This document shows positions 9,281 to 20,554 of a DNA stretch of 64,000 bases, piece by piece. Position 1 is the first letter of the stretch. Each line of letters opens with the position of its first letter. The position numbers and the translations under genes are program-made. The notes beneath the pieces were generated by a model. It ran no database searches. It was not told where the DNA came from and saw only the letters and a program-made list of their open reading frames with translations. Origin of the DNA: Craspedostauros australis (Eukaryota > Bacillariophyta > Bacillariophyceae > Mastogloiales > Achnanthaceae); NCBI GenBank assembly GCA_026770025.1, contig JAMXDE010000011.1, forward strand, positions 2,356,001 through 2,420,000. The letters run 5' to 3'.

Positions 9281-11195
9281 GAGGTGTTCACTTGTGATCA
9301 ATGAGTGAGGAACCAAGTCAACAAGTCATCATTGTCCTCAAGGGGAGGCCAATTTTTGGTAGCCTTTGGTAACAAGTGGTATTTAGTCGCATGAGTCAAT
9401 TGTGACGTAGACGCTGGTACATGTTGCACGTCAGTCCCACTCGAAGACGCCCAAAAAACACCTTGTCTGCCACAAACCTCCTCGGCAAGTCCATGCTGCT
9501 CAGTTTGTTTGAGCTCTCCTTTCGTGATCACTCCCATGTGTGGCTTTTTATCACCCTCTCCGGCTTTGGTGGTGATTGGTTGGGTAGTTGTGGAGATCTG
9601 TTCGTTTCTCTGGAGCCGCCACTCGTTCTCGCCATTCACGAATGCCAATCATCGCGATGTATCGTGGCGAATTTCTGTGTGCCCCAGCGCGTGTGAACAC
9701 GCGGTGGAAATGATCCAATACAATGTGGTACCGACCGATGCGTTCCTCACATGCTACGATCAGTTCCTTATAGCCTGGTATCATCCATTGTGAATTCGTT
9801 CATCGTATAGCATTGTAGTTGATGATATGGTTAATAGGTTCTACAATAGCGTTCCAGTTCTTCTCCGGAATACCGTACACCAGAAACCTTCTTGGCAACG
9901 GCAACTTGGATGTATGTGTGCCGTTGCATCCATCCTGCTTGGGGGAGCAATGATCCCTTGGATAGCAGCAGCACACAAGAGCAGTCCAGAATAGAGCAGA
10001 GTAGACTGTTTCACACCGAGGAGTTCAACCTCGTTATGCTCTGACCGCTCTTCATTGGATCCTCCGCATCGCTGAGCATGTGCAATTGCGCCGAGAATAA
10101 TTTCCACGCAATGTGAGCACATTCTAGCATGTATCGCGTGCGCAAGGTAGAGGCAAGTGTTCGATTGACCATAGCGTCGCTGAATATCAGTCAAGAACAT
10201 CAGGCTGCCTCCACAAAACGGTTCGAACGCGGTTTGATAGAGCACGAACAGCGACTGCGTCAACGACTTCACCCATCGCATGAGCGTGAGATAAGTGGCT
10301 AGTCTTTGCGAGGGTGTAGCAACCGGCGACAATGAAGACAGTTGTGGCACGTGACCAGGAAGCGGTGTTTCCTCGCGAGGATAGTACGCGATGAAGTGAC
10401 GAAAAACTTGCAACTGATATATCTTTGGAGGAAGTGAAGGACGAAGACCAAGACTACATGGGCAGGTAAAGGAGAGGATAATGCGTCTATTGAAAGCAAC
10501 GGCACGATGATCCGACATCAGCGCGAGGCACAACCTTGCATCAAGTAGAGAGACTCAGGTGAGCAACGCAGTTCGAATCTACAACACGTAAAAACGCACG
10601 ATATTTTTTGGCGCCAAGTGTTGTGCGTTCACGGATCGATGATCATGGCTGTCACGAGCATTAGTGACTGACTTCAAACACCAAAAGCAACACACAATAG
10701 CATTCTGGACTGCTGACCAGCACACCACCCGAAGCAGAATGAAGTGACGAATACAGTCATGCCATTCACTTGAGCAATAGACGAAACAGAATTGGATGCG
10801 GGTCTTTGGAAGACAGTTGGTCGAGATTGGACGAAGAAGCAACAAATTTCTGTACCAGAACGTCGTAGACTCTACGCGGTTACCAATGGTTACCAACGAA
10901 AAGATCCGTATTCACGTCCATACGTCGTCCGTATGAAAAAGGCCGATAAAGGGTAAAAAGAGGCATCGAGATGAACAGGAAGCGGATACCGTTTGCCTAC
11001 AATGAACACATCAACAGAGAGCTCTCACACCCCTCTTCCCAATGATGTGAAGATGTCAGGCAACGGCCATCAACTCATTGAATGGTTCCATGTGCCGTTG
11101 GTGATAGGCCAACAGTTACCAATAATTACCAAGAATCCCCAAACAAGCGAAAATTAGCAACTAGCTTCTAAAGAGTACTCGTGTCTGCTGATTCT
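9197..11195. other. Gene-poor interval with a third repeat-edge fragment
   Basis: At 9297-9321 the bases GATCAATGAGTGAGGAACCAA repeat a marker found inside both duplicated blocks (about 2494 and 6754), so a truncated third unit edge lies here. The only sizeable open frame is 9841-10533 on the minus strand, described separately. The remainder shows no recognisable gene, RNA or repeat. Confidence 0.5.
9841..10533 (-). other. Open reading frame of doubtful status
   Basis: This frame encodes 230 residues. It has Cys-rich and hydrophobic patches (YSGLLLCAAAIQGII) and a mixed middle (LMRWVKSLTQSLFVLYQ). No family is recognised. A second open frame in the same phase lies at 10579-10896, separated by stops, so this could be part of a decayed gene. 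It is not antisense to any other gene, which makes it slightly better than chance. Confidence 0.25.
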
Positions 11196-12572
11196 CTACA
11201 CAATGCCAGGCACGATCTTGTAGGGGACTTGGTCGCAGTACTGCTTCCAGTAGATGCCGTACTTCTTGGAGCAACGATCGTCGTCACGGTAGGCGCGATC
11301 GACGAGGAGGATGGTGAGGTAGACGACGTAGAAGTAGGGACCGACGAAGCCGGTGTTCCACGCAGGCAAGCTCCAGCACAGACTGGCGAGGATCTCGGGC
11401 ATGTAATGGAAGTGACGCGAGATCTTCCACCACCCATCGACGAGGAGGAGGCTCTCGCGTTGGAGGCCGCCGCTGGTGGTGTACTGGGCGATGATCTTGT
11501 TGGGGATCTTACCCCAGATCTTGCACTGGCCCTTGGTCTGGCGGAAGACGTAGCGCTGGTTGTCGGAATCGTAGTTGATGAACACCATGGTGGCGCCGCA
11601 CAGGAACAGGGCCACTGCGCCCGTGGGCGACCATTCGGGACAGTGCTCGACGAGGTAGAAGGTGTGCGAGGTGTACACGGCCGGCACCCACACGAGGCAT
11701 CCCCAGCACAGGTAGTATCCGGCGCGGTCGTGTTGGATGTCCATGGAGCACATGTACCCCATCTCCCAGTAGTAGAACTTGGAGAGGTAGATGAGCTGGA
11801 TGCCGACGTTGACGGCCATGCCCAGCTGCATGGTGCCGCCGTGCAGCTCCTGGTTCTTGTAGGCGAAGCACAGGATGCCGACGACCCAGAACATCATGCC
11901 GGCGCGGCAGTTGGTGAACATCTTGACGTCCCAACCGAGGATGTTGGGGTACAGGTCCATGCCCCAGAAGAAGTCGTGCACCCAGGATCCGGTGGTGCCG
12001 CTGTCGGTGGTGGATGGGGAGACGTGTCCCTTGACGAGGAGCACCGTGCAAAGGGCCCAGGCGAAGATGTTCATGCTCGCCAGGATGTTGCCGAACTTGT
12101 CGTAGACCATGGAAGGGTTGAAGATGTCAAAGTAAGCCAGGCCAATGAGAGTGATGATGTTGACGATGTAGGCCTGCATTCCGTTGGCGGTGTACACGGG
12201 GATGTTGCCCTTGGGAGTCATGGTGGCCTTGAACTCCTTGCCGGGCAGGTACTTTTGCAGGATGAGCTGGAAGCCGAGGTAGCAGCCGATCATCTTCCAG
12301 GTCGCGGGGTCGAACGAGTCCGGCCAGATGGTGTTCATGACAGTGACGAAGCCATTCTCAAGCACGAGCTGCGCAAAGCCGAGGAAGTTGCCGTTCATCT
12401 GGGTCACCACATGGTAGAAGATGATGGAGAACAGAGGAGTGGAGATCATCAGGAACAGAGGGCCGGCGGCGTCGCGTCCCGGAAGGGCGCCCGTTCCACC
12501 CGACCAGTCCTGCCATGTCTTGGCGCCATTCTCCTTGCCAGGCTTCGTTGGTGTTGACATCGACGTCGACAT
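11196..12572 (-). CDS. DHCR7: 7-dehydrocholesterol reductase (sterol delta-7 reductase, ERG4/ERG24 family)
   Basis: The product is a single exon of 458 residues from ATG 12572 (MSTSMSTPTKPG); an open upstream extension of 53 residues looks like leader sequence. The protein is a polytopic ER membrane enzyme that reduces the C7-C8 double bond of sterols with NADPH. The C-terminal family signatures are clear: LLVDGWWKISRHFHYMPEI at about 376-394, and DDRCSKKYGIYWKQYC before PYKIVPGIV at the end, which matches the DHCR7/DWF5 ending rather than the C14 or C24 reductases. Many hydrophobic helices precede these. Length matches the family (about 430-480). The 5' end faces an empty stretch, and the next gene on the same strand begins at 15710. 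A stop-free frame of nearly equal length on the opposite strand is a codon-bias shadow. Confidence 0.9.
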   Translation of the reverse strand: MSTSMSTPTKPGKENGAKTWQDWSGGTGALPGRDAAGPLFLMISTPLFSIIFYHVVTQMNGNFLGFAQLVLENGFVTVMNTIWPDSFDPATWKMIGCYLGFQLILQKYLPGKEFKATMTPKGNIPVYTANGMQAYIVNIITLIGLAYFDIFNPSMVYDKFGNILASMNIFAWALCTVLLVKGHVSPSTTDSGTTGSWVHDFFWGMDLYPNILGWDVKMFTNCRAGMMFWVVGILCFAYKNQELHGGTMQLGMAVNVGIQLIYLSKFYYWEMGYMCSMDIQHDRAGYYLCWGCLVWVPAVYTSHTFYLVEHCPEWSPTGAVALFLCGATMVFINYDSDNQRYVFRQTKGQCKIWGKIPNKIIAQYTTSGGLQRESLLLVDGWWKISRHFHYMPEILASLCWSLPAWNTGFVGPYFYVVYLTILLVDRAYRDDDRCSKKYGIYWKQYCDQVPYKIVPGIV

Positions 12573-13109
12573 GTTGCTTCTTTCGTTTTGAGCAAAGTGG
12601 ATCGGAGCGGAGTGATGCTGGGCACTCTCTTGTGTCGATCGTGCGCAGTGGTGCAAGTGTGTGGAGTTGTATCTTCGATTGTTCGCTTCTGATTGCGGCG
12701 AGGAACGCGATGGAACCGGAACGCAGCACACTCGCGACTCAACGCAGATCCAGCATTGCCACCAACGTCCATTTTGGTGTTGTTGTTGCCTTCTCTGAGC
12801 GCGAGAAATGGTCCGTGAGGTGGCATTTCTTCGCGCACGGTTCGCATACTGAGTCTTGTGGATGTCGACTAATTTAGCTCATTCGTGAGGCGAAGCCATG
12901 GCTACTAGTATGTACATGAAACTAGAAGGGATAATTCGGCGTTTGTGCTTCCAAGATTGCGATGGAGGTATCTCCATGAAGTGAGCTCGAGCTTGGCGGG
13001 TGGTGCTTCCGTACAACAACATGCGAGTCGAGCACAACATCTGACAATTACATTGGTCGATGTGATCTCTATCTGCTGTGCACAACTCCTACTCCTCCTT
13101 CGTTCCCTC
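12573..13109. other. Spacer between DHCR7 and the MORN gene
   Basis: This contains the DHCR7 5' flank and the 3' flank of the coiled-coil/MORN gene (both on the minus strand). No gene, RNA or repeat is seen. Confidence 0.5.
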
Positions 13110-15710
13110 CTACTTGCCGATGAATTCACCTCGTGACCATTGGCCGTCGTATAGAATCCTGCCATCCGCTGCAGCTTCCTTGCCGCGGCCGTGCGTTCTG
13201 TCATCTTGGTATTCGCCATCGTACTGCCGTCCGTCAGGGTAATGGTACACGCCTTTGCCGTTGCGTTTGTCTCTCGCATACGCTCCAATGTGCTTGGCGC
13301 CGTATGGCCAGGTGGTGATGCTGCAGTGTACGCAGAGTAGGCAGAGCGTTGCGTGATGACGACAGTAATTGGATGGTACCATAGGAAGGGATCAAAGACA
13401 GGGATTGGATTAGTCAGCAAATGAGAATGAAAAACAGGCAAGCACCAACATGCCAACGCAACGTTGCAAGAACAACCCCCATTGAACCATCACTCACCCT
13501 TTGCCGTGCCGCTGACCACCTTGGTAATCCCCCGAATACACCTGGCCATCAGGCCAGACAAAGACACCGCGGCCATCTTGCCGGTCCGTCAACCACGTCC
13601 CGTAGTACAGATCTCCATCGACGGATGTGAAGACGCCGGGACCATGGCGTTCTCCATCCTGCCATCGTCCGATATAGATGCCACCATCATCCAATCGCAG
13701 TATGCCGTGCCCATCGGGCTTGCCAGCATCGTTCGTCCAGCCTGTGTAGAGTCCCGACAGATGAGTGGCATCGTATTCCTGCTCGATGACATGCTGGGAT
13801 GGATCCAGTTGACAGTCGACGTCGTCGTCAATGTGCAACGAGAAGTGGATGCTGGTGCTGCTTGCTGCATCATTGGATGGTGCGGTTGCGCCATTGTGGG
13901 CCGTGGTGGAGTTGAGCATGGCCCGTTGCTTGGCCACTTGCTGATTGGCCTTTGCAAGCTGCTCGTCCTGGTCTTCATTGAGTTGCTTGAGGTTCTCCAG
14001 TTCGGTCTGCGCTTGATCGTGCTGCGCTTGCAGTGCCTCCAGCTTTTCGGTGAGCGAATCGGCCTCCACCATCATGGAATTGGCCTGTTCCTGCTGATGA
14101 TGGTACTGCTGCTTGTACTTCTTCAACTTGGTCTCCAGCTCCATGCACTTGATTTGCTCCTGCTCGAGAAGGATCTTGCTGCGTGGGATGTCGAGCTTGA
14201 GCGTTTCTATCGTTGTCCTGGCGTCTTCCAATTGCTTGTCAAGGTCCTGCTTCGCCATGTCGACGTCCTGCTCCTTCTGCTGCAAGGATTGTTCCAATTC
14301 CGTCACCTTGGCGGTGGCTTCTTCAAGGGAAGTCTCCAGCGATTTCAACTGCTCATCCTTCTCTTGGTCTTTTCCACCTTGATTTTCCTGCAGTGACTGC
14401 GGCTGTTGCTGGAGCTGTTCGTTGGTTTTGGTGATCTCCTCGAAAGATTCCAGGTTGGCCTTCAACTCTTGTGTCTCCTCGTCTGCAGTTTCCCGCGCTT
14501 CGTTCAATTTGGCCTTCCATTCGTCTGTCTCCTTTTCTGCATTTCGTTGCACAGCATCCAGCTTTGCCTTCAGCTCTTCTGTCACCTTCTCGACACTCTC
14601 CATCGCAGCATCCAGCTTTGCCTGCAATGTAGCTGCTTCCTTCTCAGCATTCTCGTCCATTGCATCTAGCTTTGCCTGCAATGCTTCGTTTGTTTGCTTG
14701 AGCTGCTCCATCTCTGCGAGAAGTTCAGGTGATGGTTCGTTGTCTGTCGGCGTGGTTTCATGTTGCGGTTGCATCATTTCCGCGTCCAGTGCTTGCATCT
14801 CCAAGATGCCGACCTTTTCTACAAGCTCATCTTTTTCCTGACGCAGCTCCTCGAGCTCTTTTTCCAGTGCCTCCAACGCTTCTGTGTCTGCCGCAGGTGC
14901 TGAAGCTGCTTCGTTCGTGCCATCATCATCTGTTCCGGTTGGGACCGTGGCAGCATCGGCATCGGCAGCTGCTCTCGCTTCCTCCTTGATCTGTGCCACA
15001 CGCTGTGCTTCCTCCTGCTTCCACTGCTTCCGGTCTTCCTCATGGGATTCCTTAAGCGATGCATTCTCTTCCTTTAGTTGATCCAGTGCACTTTGCAACT
15101 CTTCCATTGCCGATTTCATGGCAACGAGCTCTTCTGACTCCATTTTTGCTTTCTCATCGTCTTTGCTCTCTTGGTCTTGTTGCTGCTCTTGTTGCTGCTG
15201 CTGAAGTCTCTGTTGAAGTTGCTCCTGCTGCTCCTGCAGTTCCTTCTGCGTGCCATCCAACTGTTCCTGCAGGAACTTCTTCTGCGTTTTCAAGTTATCG
15301 CGCTCCACGAATATGGCAGCGAGAGACTTTTGCGTCGCCGTGAGGGACGATTGGACCGTCTCGATCTGCTTCGTATGCTCCAGCTTGAGGTCCTCCATCT
15401 GCGCTTGCAATCCATCCGCCTGCAACGCCGCGATCTGCGTGCGGTAGGCCTGCTCCTTGTCCTGGAATTGCTTGGTCAAGGAGTCGTTGGCCGTCTTGAT
15501 GCGCAGCTTGTTGGAGATCTTCTCATTCTTGCGCTTGTTGCGCAGCAGCTCCTGATCCAACGTGAGCTGATCCTGCTGCAGCTGCAGTCGCTTCTTGGCG
15601 ATGTCCAGCTGCGTCCATTCGCTCTGCGCGTTGATGCAGTTGAAGCACCGATTGTCCGGCGTGCATTGCGATGGGGCGTACGACATGGTTGTCAACCGTG
15701 CGCTGGACAA
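13110..15710 (-). CDS. Long coiled-coil protein with C-terminal MORN repeats
   Basis: There are two exons: 13498-15710 and 13110-13320. The intron is 177 bp (GTGAGT...GCAG) and joins in phase to give GKG-ITTWPYG. The product is 807 residues. After a short Cys-containing head (DNRCFNCINAQSEW) there are about 550 residues of heptad-rich, Gln/Glu/Lys-rich coiled coil, including a Gln run near 15185 and a repeated LQAKLDA-type unit (AKLDAMDENAEKEA, AKLDAAMESVEK, AKLDAVQRNAEKE). The last 150 residues hold about five MORN motifs (GLYTGWTNDAGKPDGHGIL, GIYIGRWQDGERHGPGVF, YYGTWLTDRQDGRGVF, YSGDYQGGQRHGKG, YDGEYQDDRTHGRG), which in other proteins bind membranes or other proteins. A role in organising a membrane or cytoskeletal structure is an inference. 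The splice falls inside a MORN unit, which supports the model. Confidence 0.8.
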
Positions 15711-16551
15711 TCCGCAAAAGTATAGGTGCGAGTATGAGTATGAGTCTCAGTACCAGTGTATCCACTTGGTGTCCGTTGGCTACGTTGGAAATGGGTGAAG
15801 TCTTCTTCTCGCTTCTGCGCTTGAGTGCTCAACAAAGGCACGGTGCGATGGAGTTGGAGCTCCCAGCAATATCTCGCAGCAACGTCTCGCAGCAATATCT
15901 CGCAATAACTCAGAGACTTCTTTCCTGGTGGCGATGACAGCAACGGCGGAGGTACGACAATGGCGATGGCGATGGCAAATGACGGTGACAGAAGTTGTGG
16001 CTTGAACCCTCTCCAACCGCTCTCAGTCTTCCTTTCGCAACGCAACAATGAGCGTTTCGGCAATGCCAAAAACAACCACGAAGTCCAGCAAGAACGCCGA
16101 GAAGAACACATCCTCGCGCCATGTTGACAAGAATTCGATCTTGGGAAATTGTTTGATCGTGATTCGCACAATCTCTCGTCTCATAAGTACTTGAACAGTC
16201 GTATTATTGATCTTCCTTCTCATTTTTTCCTCGTCTGTCATGCGACAGAAGGGAGGATTCAAATCTCAAATCCAATCACCAATCATCGATGGCGCCAAAC
16301 CAAGCCAAAATCGAAGCGGATCAAAACCACACACATCTTGTTGTTCTTGTTCTTGCCACCAACACCGCCACAGCGATCACCATTGTGGACGCCATCTCAC
16401 AAGAAGCGGGAGTGTGTGTGTCACCACGAAGAGACCAAGACTCAGACAAAGAGAAGAGGAAGAGAGGAAGAAGAAAAGGGAGAACGCCATCCATCATCCA
16501 TAATCTTGCCATCCTCTTTCCATCCTCCTCCAAGGTTGAAGAACGCGAAGC
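15711..16551. other. Divergent promoter interval (MORN gene / PRMT5)
   Basis: The two flanking genes are transcribed away from this interval. No convincing gene lies in it. There are short direct repeats of a CTCGCAGCAA-type phrase at about 15870-15905 and a purine-rich stretch at 16440-16480. No TATA box can be assigned with confidence. Confidence 0.4.
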
Positions 16552-18858
16552 ATGTCGAACGAAAGCACCCAAGCGGAGCCCCAGCGCGGCTCCTTGGTCG
16601 TGGGCCTTTCCTCAATCCAAGCAGAACGTGAGTACTATTACATTATACAATAGAATATTGTGCAATAGAAGAGCACCTGCGCATCCTCTCGCATGGCACA
16701 ATGCCACTGAACAGCATGCCACTTAATCAAGCTCAGCACACGTATCTCACACCATCCATGCTTCTCTGCTACTCTACTGCAATGCCCTGTTCTGATGCGA
16801 AACTCCACAACTGCTCTATTCTACTGCAACTGCACTCCACTGCAACACCTGACGCGCGCAGCCAACGCATCGCTGGTGCTGCAGACATCGCGCGATGATG
16901 GATTCGACTTCGTGACGACGGAGCTGCCGCACAAGCTGGATGCGCGCCAGGATGTGAGACAGCTCAACGGGCGCTGGTGGAGAACGGCCGTGGTGGGAGT
17001 GGTGCCGCAGGCAGAGAGCATGGAGCTGCAGATCTCCAGGTTCCGGGCGCAGATCGAGTGGGCCACGCACATGGGCATCCCGGCGGCCATCCTGCCGGAG
17101 GCACCGTCCGATCCCAGCGACATGATGGACTACGCGCAGATCATCCAATCCCTCGCATTCGAAAAGTCGCAGGCCAGCACGCACATACAGTTCTGGATCC
17201 GCACGCAGATGACGGAGCACTCCCTCTCCAACTTCAGCGCCCTGCATCAGCTTTGCGACGGTCTCGGCAACATAGGCATGATCCTCACCATGGACAATCC
17301 CCAGAGCCTTGCCGGGAAACCGGTTACGGCGGCAGGTGCCAACACGGCGGCGTCCGTCGCGGAGAAGATCCGTCTGGTCCACCACGCCATCGGTCTGCAG
17401 CTGCGCGCCGTCATCTTCCCCACCAACGTCTTCTTGACCAACAAGAGCGGGTTTCCCACTCTGGCCAAATCGCATCAGGTCCTCTTCACGGAGGTCCTCA
17501 AGCGCATCGGTCGCACGCTGCGCGTCGTGCTCGAGGGACCCTCCCTGCATCCGGATCCCACCGCCTCGGCCACCGCCAGCTCCACCGGTTGCCTCACCTA
17601 CTTGCAGTACCTGCAGTACATCCGCGGCAAGAAGGAACTCAAGGAGCTCGACTCCGACGGCTCCATAGTCGAAAAACCCTACCTCGATAGTCTGCAACGT
17701 CCTCTCGAACCCCTGCGAGATCATTTGGAGTTCTCCATGTACGAGACCTTCGAGAAGGATCCCATCAAGTACGTGAGATATCAGGACGCCGTCTTCCTGG
17801 CCCTGCAGGAGGGATTGCAGCACGTGCCTCCTGGATCACCGCGGCAGATCATCATCGCCGTGGCGGGGTCGGGACGCGGTCCTCTTGTCACGTCCTCCAT
17901 CAAGGCCTACCTCGATCTCAGCCCACCATCGCATATCTCCCTCAGGGTCTTCGCTGTGGAGAAGAATCCATCGGCCGTGCTCTACCTGGAGAGCATGGCG
18001 CAGCAGGATCCGCTGTGGAGAGGCATCGTCACCGTCGTTCATTCGGATGCGAGAGGTCTTACGAAAGAAAAGATCGGAGGCAACAGCATCGATATCGTCG
18101 TGTCTGAGCTGCTGGGGTCGTTCGGTGACAACGAATTGTCGCCGGAGTGTCTCGATCCGCTGCTTGCGTCGCAATGCTGCAAGGAGACCACCATCTCCAT
18201 TCCAACCAGATACACTGCCTCGTTGGCGCCGGTATCGTCCATGAAATTGCATTCCCAGGTCAAGTACCAGGCCGAGTATCCCAAGCAGGGTGGTCACTCC
18301 ACCGGCCTGCAACGTGCCATGGAAACGCCCTACGTTGTCCGATCTCACGCTGCCAGCCAGACGCATGCGGAACAGAACTGCTGGACATTCGAGCATCCCA
18401 CCAACATCACGAACAAGGAGCGCGTGGCGACCCTGGATTTCACGCCGGACTCCACCCTCGCAGCGGCATCGGGCTGCGGGTACGGCCCGGTCGATGCTGG
18501 CGTCGCCGGCATCATGAGCCAATGCACGCAGGATATGCAAACAGCGCTGAATCTGCACGGTCTGCTGGGATCCTTCTCGGCCGTCCTGTACGAAAACAAG
18601 GCAGGCAAATCAGCCATCATCTCCATCGCACCGCACAACTTCTCCACGAGCATGTTCTCGTGGTTCCCGCTGTACTTTCCATTCCGCGAACCCCTCCTCG
18701 TTCCAGCCCGCTCCACGGTCACAGTCAAGATGTGGAGAAAGACATCGCGCGGCAAGGTGTGGTACGAATGGTGCGCACGTGTGCACCGAGATCAAGAATT
18801 GCTGGCAATGACGCCCATTCACAATTGTAATGGGCGGTCGAGCTATGTGTCCATGTAG
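16552..18858 (+). CDS. PRMT5: Protein arginine N-methyltransferase 5
   Basis: The exons are 16552-16627 and 16862-18858. The 234-bp intron (GTGAGT...GCGCAG) restores QAE-P-NASLVLQTSRDDGFDF, so the start is ATG 16552 (MSNESTQAEPQRG). The product is 690 residues, close to the usual 635-690. Type II enzymes of this family make symmetric dimethylarginine on Sm proteins, histones and other RG-rich targets. An N-terminal TIM-barrel-like region precedes the substrate-anchoring segment YETFEKDPIKYVRYQDAV. The AdoMet-binding motif VAGSGRGPLV is at about 359-368, and the double-E loop SELLGSFGDNELSPECLD at about 440-457 has both acidic residues. The Phe that specifies symmetric dimethylation is present in YETFEKD. 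The 3' beta-barrel domain is complete. In animals the enzyme works with MEP50; no such partner lies nearby. Confidence 0.93.
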
Positions 18859-19240
18859 AAGAGCAAAAAATTGGGAAAAAACGCGCAGCAGCATGTTCGA
18901 TGCGATCGGTGTAATCAGGAGCAGTATATTCCACCAGACGAAACGTTAAAGAAACCATCAGATCGCTCATGGTTTTGGGGTGGACTAGATACAGAAATCG
19001 ATGGGAGCATGGCATGGCATGGTACGACTATGATATGGTGATCTACTCTCCTGTCAACAAACCATTCCCCTGCTCCACGGTGTTAGGCGAAATGGCTGCT
19101 CTACAGAATATTTGTTGAAGTTTGAGTGGCGAATGCGTGGAGAGAGAGAAACGCCCCACTCTGCCATGACATAGAATCCTTTACTTGCATGGCACATGTG
19201 ACACACCATTCATCTGATAGCATCTGTGTCAACAAAAACA
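18859..19240. other. Convergent 3' spacer
   Basis: This lies between the 3' ends of PRMT5 and the HtrL/YibB-like gene. An A-rich stretch follows the PRMT5 stop (18865-18885). No gene or repeat is seen. Confidence 0.5.
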
Positions 19241-20554
19241 TCACCCAACCTTCCTCCACAGCTTGAATTCCCCACCATTGTGCACCACGTATCGTAACCC
19301 GAAGTAGTTGTTATCCGGCACCTCCTTGAATGGTATGTACGCGCAGATTTCGGGATACGTGAGGCACACCGACTGCAGGATGGCCTGATCTTCGACGATG
19401 ATCATGTTTCGCTCCAAAAAGGCATCGATCGTCTCGAGGAAGTACCGATGGAACATCTTCCACGTCTCGATGTACGCCACCATCTGCGATCCGCTGTGAT
19501 AAAAGTTGGCCTTGTGGTGGTACTTGTCATTGAACAGCGTTTCCGACTGCGGCGGATTCGGAGTGTGGTGCGCCATCTGCATCATCTCGTTTTGCGGCAC
19601 GACGTCTCGATGCAGAATCATGGTCTCGTTGTTGTATCGGCGATCGCGGAAGCATCCGATGTCGGACCATAAGAAGAGGTCGCTGTCGAAGATATTGAGA
19701 CGGATGGCTTCCATGACCCACCATGATTTGGACAGCCAAATCCAGAACAGTTCGTACGAGCGATGGATGCGCCGTTCCGGATCGCGGTCCAACTGGGTCT
19801 GCCAAAAGTCTGCCGTATGCAGCTTACCAATCGGCAGATCCTGCAACGCGAGCGGCACGATGACGGTGCGGTTGCGCGCATGCTGTCGCATCTGTTGAAT
19901 CTGATCGACGAGGTCGGGCGACGTGAAGATGATCATAGCATCCTGCAGACTCAGCATGTTGGACATCCATCGCGTGTATTTGTCGGGCTTGAATTTGGAT
20001 GCCACGCGAAAGTAGGCCGTGACGACGGTGTTCTCGCTCGTGATGAGGTCGGGCGAGAGCTTGATGATGTCGGAGTCGTCGTAGGGCGGCGGATTCGGTC
20101 GCTGCAGCAGATTTGTGGCCGATGGGAGCTTCGCGTGCGTGCTCTGTACTTCGATCATCTTCGTCGGGCTTGACTGTTGTTGCTGCTGCTGCTGCTGCTG
20201 TGTATCAATGTGTAACGAAGCCGATCCTGCAGTCCCTGTGTCACCACCACCACCACCACCACCACCACTACTGCTCTGCTGTGATTGACCTTCCAATGCA
20301 GGAGTCACCTCATTCGCTGTCATCGTTGTCGTGGGAAGCCGGGCCATGGAACTGTACACAAAGGCCATCATCAAGACAAGTGGAAATGCGATCACATATG
20401 CAAACAGAGGGATTCCCTTCCGTCGCTTGCTCTTCATTGTGGACAGTGAGGATGGCATGGGTGGTGTTGGCATCGCTTGATGTGGCGTCTGCGGCCATGC
20501 GCTTGTTGATTTGCCATCAAGTCTGCTTTCCGATTGTGCGGCCGCTCGCTTCAT
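19241..20554 (-). CDS. HtrL/YibB-like type II membrane protein
   Basis: The product is a single exon of 437 residues from ATG 20554 (MKRAAAQSES), chosen because a basic cytosolic head (MKSKRRKG) and one membrane helix (IPLFAYVIAFPLVLMMAFVY) follow at the proper place. This is a Golgi-type signal anchor. A low-complexity stem follows, with about eight Gly and about nine Gln in a row encoded by CAC/CCACCA- and TGC-type triplets. The lumenal domain begins NTVVTAYFRVASKFKPDKY and continues with RWMSNMLSLQDAMIIFTSPD, RSYELFWIWLSKSWWVMEAI and SDLFLWSDIGCFRD. This resembles the HtrL/YibB family found in bacterial polysaccharide loci and in eukaryotes. A glycan-processing role is likely but not shown. 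The recognition rests on remembered motifs. The N-terminus of the open frame extends to 20851 but is not gene-like. Confidence 0.6.
   Translation of the reverse strand: MKRAAAQSESRLDGKSTSAWPQTPHQAMPTPPMPSSLSTMKSKRRKGIPLFAYVIAFPLVLMMAFVYSSMARLPTTTMTANEVTPALEGQSQQSSSGGGGGGGGDTGTAGSASLHIDTQQQQQQQQQSSPTKMIEVQSTHAKLPSATNLLQRPNPPPYDDSDIIKLSPDLITSENTVVTAYFRVASKFKPDKYTRWMSNMLSLQDAMIIFTSPDLVDQIQQMRQHARNRTVIVPLALQDLPIGKLHTADFWQTQLDRDPERRIHRSYELFWIWLSKSWWVMEAIRLNIFDSDLFLWSDIGCFRDRRYNNETMILHRDVVPQNEMMQMAHHTPNPPQSETLFNDKYHHKANFYHSGSQMVAYIETWKMFHRYFLETIDAFLERNMIIVEDQAILQSVCLTYPEICAYIPFKEVPDNNYFGLRYVVHNGGEFKLWRKVG

Noticed and set aside
11181-12557. 458-codon open frame on the plus strand, antisense to DHCR7
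   Set aside because: The DHCR7 protein on the other strand is unmistakable; the stop-free antisense frame follows from biased codon use, and its peptide is Val/Asp/Glu-rich with no fold signature.
13464-14396. 310-codon plus-strand Leu-rich open frame
   Set aside because: It is antisense to the coiled-coil gene; the Leu runs mirror Gln and Glu codons.
15692-16171. 159-codon minus-strand frame upstream of the MORN gene
   Set aside because: It has a Thr/His repeat tail and no protein pattern, and overlaps the promoter of the MORN gene.
16816-17823. 335-codon minus-strand open frame
   Set aside because: It is antisense to PRMT5.
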